DNA of 64,000 nt from Microcosmobacter sp040493455 (GTDB taxonomy: Bacteria; Bacteroidota; Bacteroidia; Flavobacteriales; Flavobacteriaceae). The notes under the pieces are model-generated. The model ran no database searches. It was given only the letters and a program-made list of their open reading frames with translations, and was not told the origin of the DNA. The stretch is taken from positions 62,001-126,000 of the forward strand of contig NZ_JANFDA010000005.1 of the NCBI RefSeq assembly GCF_040493455.1. Reading direction: 5' to 3'. Both the position numbers and the translations under genes were made by a program. This document shows, piece by piece, positions 59,995 to 64,000 of the stretch; the first letter of the stretch is position 1; each line of letters starts with the position of its first letter.

Positions 59995-62706
59995 CTATAG
60001 CTGTCGATCTGGTTGTCTACGCTTGTCGTACTTCAAGTCTTTCAATAAGCTAGACTTAATACCGATGAAGAAGTTCCATGAACTACGGTCGCTAAAAGGA
60101 ATCCAGCTAAAGTTCATACGCCAACTCAATAGATCTCTTTCAAACCGTAATTGTGTATATGTAAATCCTTTATTCTTAAAGTCATAACCAGATGAAGCAC
60201 CAACAGTCCATCGCGGTGAGATATCTATATCACCAGAGAACATTAAGGAATGCGAAGATATTTCATTCTGCCGTCGTGTATTGGCATAATTTACCGCATA
60301 AGCAAGCCTGAGAGACCAGGGGATTTTGTAATTGAATAACTCAGATTCTTTCTCCTTTTTATTTTCATCTTTATCATCGTCAGTCAATCTTTGATCGGCA
60401 AAATCCTGCGGTTTTCCAAAGAGATCATCAGCCCGACCACCACTACGCAGAGATTCTGCTATGGCAGCATCTTCACGTCCACCAGATTCAAAATTATCGC
60501 TAGATAATGAATAACTAATGTTCATGTTGGCAGAAGTTAATCGGAATAAGCTTCCTCCATTATCGATATTAAATCTGTCGATTTTATTGTTGTTATTATC
60601 GAGTGCATAAGGGTCTAAAGTAGCTCCAAAGTTGATGCTCATTTTCTTATTAAGAATCTGCGTTCCACCAGTCACTCTAAGTGGGCTCCATTGCAAGGAA
60701 TCTCCCGAAATATTATAAGCTGTAGAGAAGTTAAGGTTGTTTAATAACACAATCTTTTTAGGCTCTGTTTTTGTGCTATCCTTGTCTCTTACTTTGGCTT
60801 CAAAATTATTTCCTAGAGATAAGCCGACTGAACTTGAGAAGTTTCTATTTGGCGCGCCAAACAGCGAGCCTTCAAAACGGCTAAACACCTGATCAGAAGT
60901 CATGCCGTCTGCATCTACAACTTCATAAGTTTCATAATAGCGATCAAAAGCAGGATTGATGTTATAGCTTATGGAAGGTCGCATCACATGCCTTATCGCT
61001 TGTATCTTAGGGTCTTTACCTTCTTTTTTAAAGTCGAACATTCCATAGATTGTAGTACCTAAGCTTGCACTAAAGTTATATGTTCGGAATGAGTCAAATC
61101 CGTTTCTATCTACAGTAACAATCTCTAAGCTATTAGGATCTTGGAAACGATCTATAGTATTTAGTGTCCAGGTTTCTTGAAAATTAGCACTGGCACTCAT
61201 ACTGAAATACTTGAATAACTTAAAGTTGGTACTCAAAGGTATGGAGTGCTGCATTCCGATTCTGGCATCATCAAACATTTCTTTTTTGAAGAATAAAGAA
61301 TCTGTAGTCTGAATACGATTTTCACCTCTAACATTGTACTGCAAGTTTATATTCTGAATGATACCTTTCTTTGTTCCAGTTTTAGGTTCAAATGGAAATA
61401 TACGACTTACACTAGCCTGAAGTGTTGGTAACGTAAGGTTGACTTGTTCAGTTTGTGTATTCTGTTGATGTGTTGCTGTAAGATTAAGGTTTACTTGCGG
61501 TTCACCTTGAAATGTTTTTGAGTAAGATACTGAAGAGGATAAGGTATTATTCAAAAAGTTTGAAGCATTCAACTGATTAATCGATTGCTGAAAATAACGG
61601 CTACTACCAAGGTTTACTGACGCGGAGAATCTAGAGTTCGGATTTGCCTTTGCATCTTGGCTATGCGACCACCTGATATTATAAATGGTGCTTTTGCTAA
61701 AGTCAGGGAAACCACGCTCACTATTCAATAAGTTTTCATACCTAAAACTAAAATTACCTCTAAATCTATATCGCAAGGCGTAATTCGATTCAATCCTGAG
61801 ACCATAACTACCATTGGTATAATAATCTCCAAGAACAGCTAAATCTACATAATCGCTAATTGCAAAATAATAACCACCATTTTGTAAAAAATAGCCACGA
61901 TCGTTACCTGTATCTTCACCGAAAGAAGGGAAGATAACACCAGAAGTCTGTGTTTGAGTTAATGGAAAATATGCAAACGGAAGAAAAATTGGAGTCTTCA
62001 CTTTATAGATTTCCATATTCGTAGGACCAGTAACTATTTTTTTTCCAGGAACTACCTTAATTTTTGAGGTTACAAATTCGTATTCTGGGTCATCAAGATC
62101 TTCAGCAGTGGTAAATCTAGCCTTCTCCATAAAGTAAACTGAGTCGTTTTCTTTCTTGGTTTTTGGAGCAAAAACATTAAAGCCTTGTTGTTCAGTCCTA
62201 GAATTAAAAATAAGTGCTTTTTGATTTTCAGTATTAAAAATAATAGAGTCGGGTTCTATAACATTATTGCCTTGTTTAAATACAGGTGCTTGAGAATAAC
62301 CAGTTGAATCTTTGAGTCGTCCAGCATAGACAAGGTTTTTGCTGTAGTCTATAACAATAACTCCAGACTTAATCTCCATATCCTGATAATACACTTCAGC
62401 TTCGTTGTAGAGATAAATCTTTTTCTCGCGTTGATTGATAGAGACGTAATCTTTAGCCTTGTACTTTACAATATCCTCTAGTAAGCCTTTCTTCTTAGGA
62501 ATCGAATCGGTCTTTACCGAATCATTTTCCCTAAGATTAAGTGGCTGAGTTAATAAAGAATCTGTTTTAACCACAACCAAACTATCGCGTTCTGTTTTTG
62601 GCTTAATAGGCTCCTTATTTTTTGGAAGCTCCTGAGCAAAGCCAAAACTGTTGATAAGCACTGTAAAACTTAGAAGAAAAAGTATGTGAAGGCTATTTGT
62701 ACGCAA
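59995..62706 (-). CDS. lptD: LPS-assembly protein LptD
   Basis: A 903-residue outer-membrane protein that, with LptE, places lipopolysaccharide in the outer leaflet. The ORF opens at a TTG at 62757, but that codon sits inside a TAnnTTTG promoter element. A TTG at 62706 instead gives a clean signal peptide (MRTNSLHILFLLSFTVLINS, ending FGFAQ), so I start there; no ATG is available. The OstA-like periplasmic domain (~60-230, INQREKKIYLYNEAEVYYQD) precedes the beta-barrel (AYFPLTQTQTSGVIFPSFGE; YGLRIESNYALRYRFRGNFS). Function follows from the family, start choice is inferred. Confidence 0.9.
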   Translation of the reverse strand: MRTNSLHILFLLSFTVLINSFGFAQELPKNKEPIKPKTERDSLVVVKTDSLLTQPLNLRENDSVKTDSIPKKKGLLEDIVKYKAKDYVSINQREKKIYLYNEAEVYYQDMEIKSGVIVIDYSKNLVYAGRLKDSTGYSQAPVFKQGNNVIEPDSIIFNTENQKALIFNSRTEQQGFNVFAPKTKKENDSVYFMEKARFTTAEDLDDPEYEFVTSKIKVVPGKKIVTGPTNMEIYKVKTPIFLPFAYFPLTQTQTSGVIFPSFGEDTGNDRGYFLQNGGYYFAISDYVDLAVLGDYYTNGSYGLRIESNYALRYRFRGNFSFRYENLLNSERGFPDFSKSTIYNIRWSHSQDAKANPNSRFSASVNLGSSRYFQQSINQLNASNFLNNTLSSSVSYSKTFQGEPQVNLNLTATHQQNTQTEQVNLTLPTLQASVSRIFPFEPKTGTKKGIIQNINLQYNVRGENRIQTTDSLFFKKEMFDDARIGMQHSIPLSTNFKLFKYFSMSASANFQETWTLNTIDRFQDPNSLEIVTVDRNGFDSFRTYNFSASLGTTIYGMFDFKKEGKDPKIQAIRHVMRPSISYNINPAFDRYYETYEVVDADGMTSDQVFSRFEGSLFGAPNRNFSSSVGLSLGNNFEAKVRDKDSTKTEPKKIVLLNNLNFSTAYNISGDSLQWSPLRVTGGTQILNKKMSINFGATLDPYALDNNNNKIDRFNIDNGGSLFRLTSANMNISYSLSSDNFESGGREDAAIAESLRSGGRADDLFGKPQDFADQRLTDDDKDENKKEKESELFNYKIPWSLRLAYAVNYANTRRQNEISSHSLMFSGDIDISPRWTVGASSGYDFKNKGFTYTQLRFERDLLSWRMNFSWIPFSDRSSWNFFIGIKSSLLKDLKYDKRRQPDRQL

Positions 62707-62754
62707 TCCTTTTAGATGTATTTTTGTAAAAGTATGGCTCGGTTTTTGAACTGC

Positions 62755-62762
62755 CAAAATTA
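62755..62762 (-). promoter_or_regulatory. Putative -7 promoter element of lptD
   Basis: On the minus strand TAATTTTG (TAnnTTTG). It overlaps the TTG at 62757 and so argues against that codon as the lptD start. No -33 TTG at the right distance was found. Confidence 0.5.
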
Positions 62763-62866
62763 CATATATTTTTTTGTGATTAGGATAATACAGTCATTAA
62801 AATTAAAAAATAGTAAAGCCCTTTGTTTTTGGGCACTAAACCGAGTTTATTAGCCGTTAGATATCT

Positions 62867-64000
62867 ATGAAAACGTACATACATAACATATTCGTATTTC
62901 TTCTGTTCATATTTACAGTTTCTTTAACATCTTCTGATTTAACAGCTCAGGAAAAAGAAAAATTTATTGTCGTATTGGATGCTGGTCATGGAGGTGGAGA
63001 TCCTGGTAACTTGGGTAATGGTTACAGAGAAAAGGATATAGCGCTTAAAGTGGTATTAGAAGTTGGTAAAGCTTTAGAAAAGAATAAGGATATCAAAGTC
63101 ATCTATACACGAAAGACCGATGTGTTTTTAGAATTGTACGAGAGATCTGCAATAGCTAATAAAGCAGATGCAGATTTGTTTGTATCTGTACATTGTAACT
63201 CACACAATAGTCAAGCCTATGGTACAGAGACTTTCGTGATGGGGTTTACTAATGATAGACGAAACTTGGAGATTGCAAAAAAAGAGAATGAAGTGATTTT
63301 TATGGAGGATAACTATGAAAAGCACTATGAAGGTTTTGACCCAAATTCACCGGAGTCACTTCATAGTTTATCACTTATTCAAGAGCAATATGTAGACCAG
63401 AGCATAGTTTTGGCCAGAAAGATTGAAGATAATTTTTCAAAAAGTGTAGGTCGAAAAAGTAGAGGAATTAAACAAGCTAGCCTTTGGGTAATCCACAATA
63501 CGTATATGCCTGGTATACTTGTAGAACTAGGGTTTTTAACAAACAATAAAGAAGGACCATTCTTAAATTCTAGAAAAGGACAGTTAAAAATGGCATCAGC
63601 TTTAGAAGATGCAATTTTGGACTATAAGAAAGAACTGGATAACAACGTCGGATCAGATATTTTTATTGACGATGACGAAGTTATTATTGAAGATGAGGTT
63701 GCTAATGATAGTACAGAAATTGCAGAGCCAGAAAAACCAATGATTTATGAAGGTGTTACGTTCAAAGTGCAAATAGCTGCTGGAAAAAGTCGATTAGCCA
63801 CCAGATCATATAATTTCAAAGGCCTTAAGGAGGTCTCCCGAGAAAAGGATGGAAATCTCTATAAGTACTATTATGGAGAAACTTCGGACTATAATGAAAT
63901 TCAAAGATTAAAGGAAGAAGCTTCCGAAAAAGGTTACAGTTCTTGTTTCGTTGTTGCGTATAAAGCTGGTGAAAAAGTCTCAGTAAGTGAGGTTATTAAA
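62867..64000 (+). CDS. N-acetylmuramoyl-L-alanine amidase with SPOR domain, partial
   Basis: A zinc amidase that cuts the bond between MurNAc and the stem peptide of peptidoglycan. 378 codons are present and the frame is still open at the window end. Signal peptide residues 1-28 (ends SSDLTAQ). The Amidase_3 domain (~32-260) has the zinc motifs VVLDAGHGGGDPG (His), REKDIALKVV (Glu), SVHCNSH (His) and the catalytic PGILVELGFLTN (Glu). An acidic linker (IDDDEVIIEDEVANDSTEIA) leads to a SPOR domain (TFKVQIAAGKSRLATRSYNF) that binds denuded glycan strands at the division site. It is divergent from lptD, both envelope genes. Confidence 0.95.
   Translation, partial: MKTYIHNIFVFLLFIFTVSLTSSDLTAQEKEKFIVVLDAGHGGGDPGNLGNGYREKDIALKVVLEVGKALEKNKDIKVIYTRKTDVFLELYERSAIANKADADLFVSVHCNSHNSQAYGTETFVMGFTNDRRNLEIAKKENEVIFMEDNYEKHYEGFDPNSPESLHSLSLIQEQYVDQSIVLARKIEDNFSKSVGRKSRGIKQASLWVIHNTYMPGILVELGFLTNNKEGPFLNSRKGQLKMASALEDAILDYKKELDNNVGSDIFIDDDEVIIEDEVANDSTEIAEPEKPMIYEGVTFKVQIAAGKSRLATRSYNFKGLKEVSREKDGNLYKYYYGETSDYNEIQRLKEEASEKGYSSCFVVAYKAGEKVSVSEVIK

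Noticed and set aside
1..64000. rRNA, tRNA, insertion sequences or prophage genes
   Set aside because: None of the intergenic regions shows tRNA or rRNA sequence, and no transposase, integrase or phage structural gene was seen; the tail-fibre-like proteins have signal peptides and no phage neighbours.

Overview
The window is a chromosomal segment of a marine-type member of the Flavobacteriaceae (Bacteroidota). Supporting signs are the low G+C content, secreted proteins with C-terminal type IX secretion (T9SS) sorting domains of both type A (YPNP...) and type B (FTPNDD...), FecR/TonB-receptor regulation, GSCFA and DUF2141 proteins, and repeated matches to the Bacteroidota -7 promoter element TAnnTTTG. 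I saw no rRNA, tRNA, CRISPR array, insertion sequence or prophage.

Layout. 1-8.7 kb: the 3' part of uvrB, a TerB-like gene, then two large T9SS-secreted surface proteins that share a nearly identical start region; a third, dead copy of that region lies just after them. 8.8-13.4 kb (minus): an operon of an ECF-like sigma factor, a membrane TPR protein with an anti-sigma-like N-terminus, and a surface-anchored TPR-CHAT protease-like protein. 13.6-18.2 kb: era, der and a lectin-domain T9SS protein. 18.3-22.2 kb: a membrane protein/XRE regulator pair, then a minus-strand group (M23 peptidase, MerR regulator, LemA, two TPM proteins). 22.4-31.5 kb: alaS-GSCFA, a lipoprotein and beta-propeller pair, and a TPR histidine kinase with a NarL/LuxR response regulator. 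31.5-33.8 kb (minus): two tail-fibre-like secreted proteins, the second broken by a frameshift that separates its C-terminal FISUMP-like domain. 34.2-39.6 kb: coaD, ddl, a PASTA protein, an RluD-type pseudouridine synthase, two VOC proteins, yaaA and a small unknown.

39.6-43.0 kb: an MFS exporter and VOC protein operon (minus). It is preceded by a 23-codon leader ORF and a perfect intrinsic terminator, with an alternative pairing between them, which is the layout of a transcription attenuator. A DUF1684 lipoprotein and an OxyR-type regulator follow. 43.2-48.6 kb: a lipoprotein with three Kazal-like modules, divergent from a sigma factor/FecR/TonB-receptor cell-surface signalling operon. 48.6-64 kb: DUF2141 protein, pyrG, yidC, a three-domain fasciclin lipoprotein, a MORN-type protein, mnmA, a T9SS subtilase, a nitronate monooxygenase-like enzyme, ridA, an unknown gene, lptD, and a cell-wall amidase cut by the window end.

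The main biological themes are envelope building (lptD, ddl, M23, amidase, yidC, T9SS cargo), envelope signalling (two sigma/anti-sigma systems and one two-component system) and housekeeping. The observations most worth a second look are the leader-peptide attenuator before the MFS gene, the sigma/TPR/CHAT operon, the frameshifted FISUMP gene, and a possible leaderless mnmA promoter lying inside the preceding terminator.
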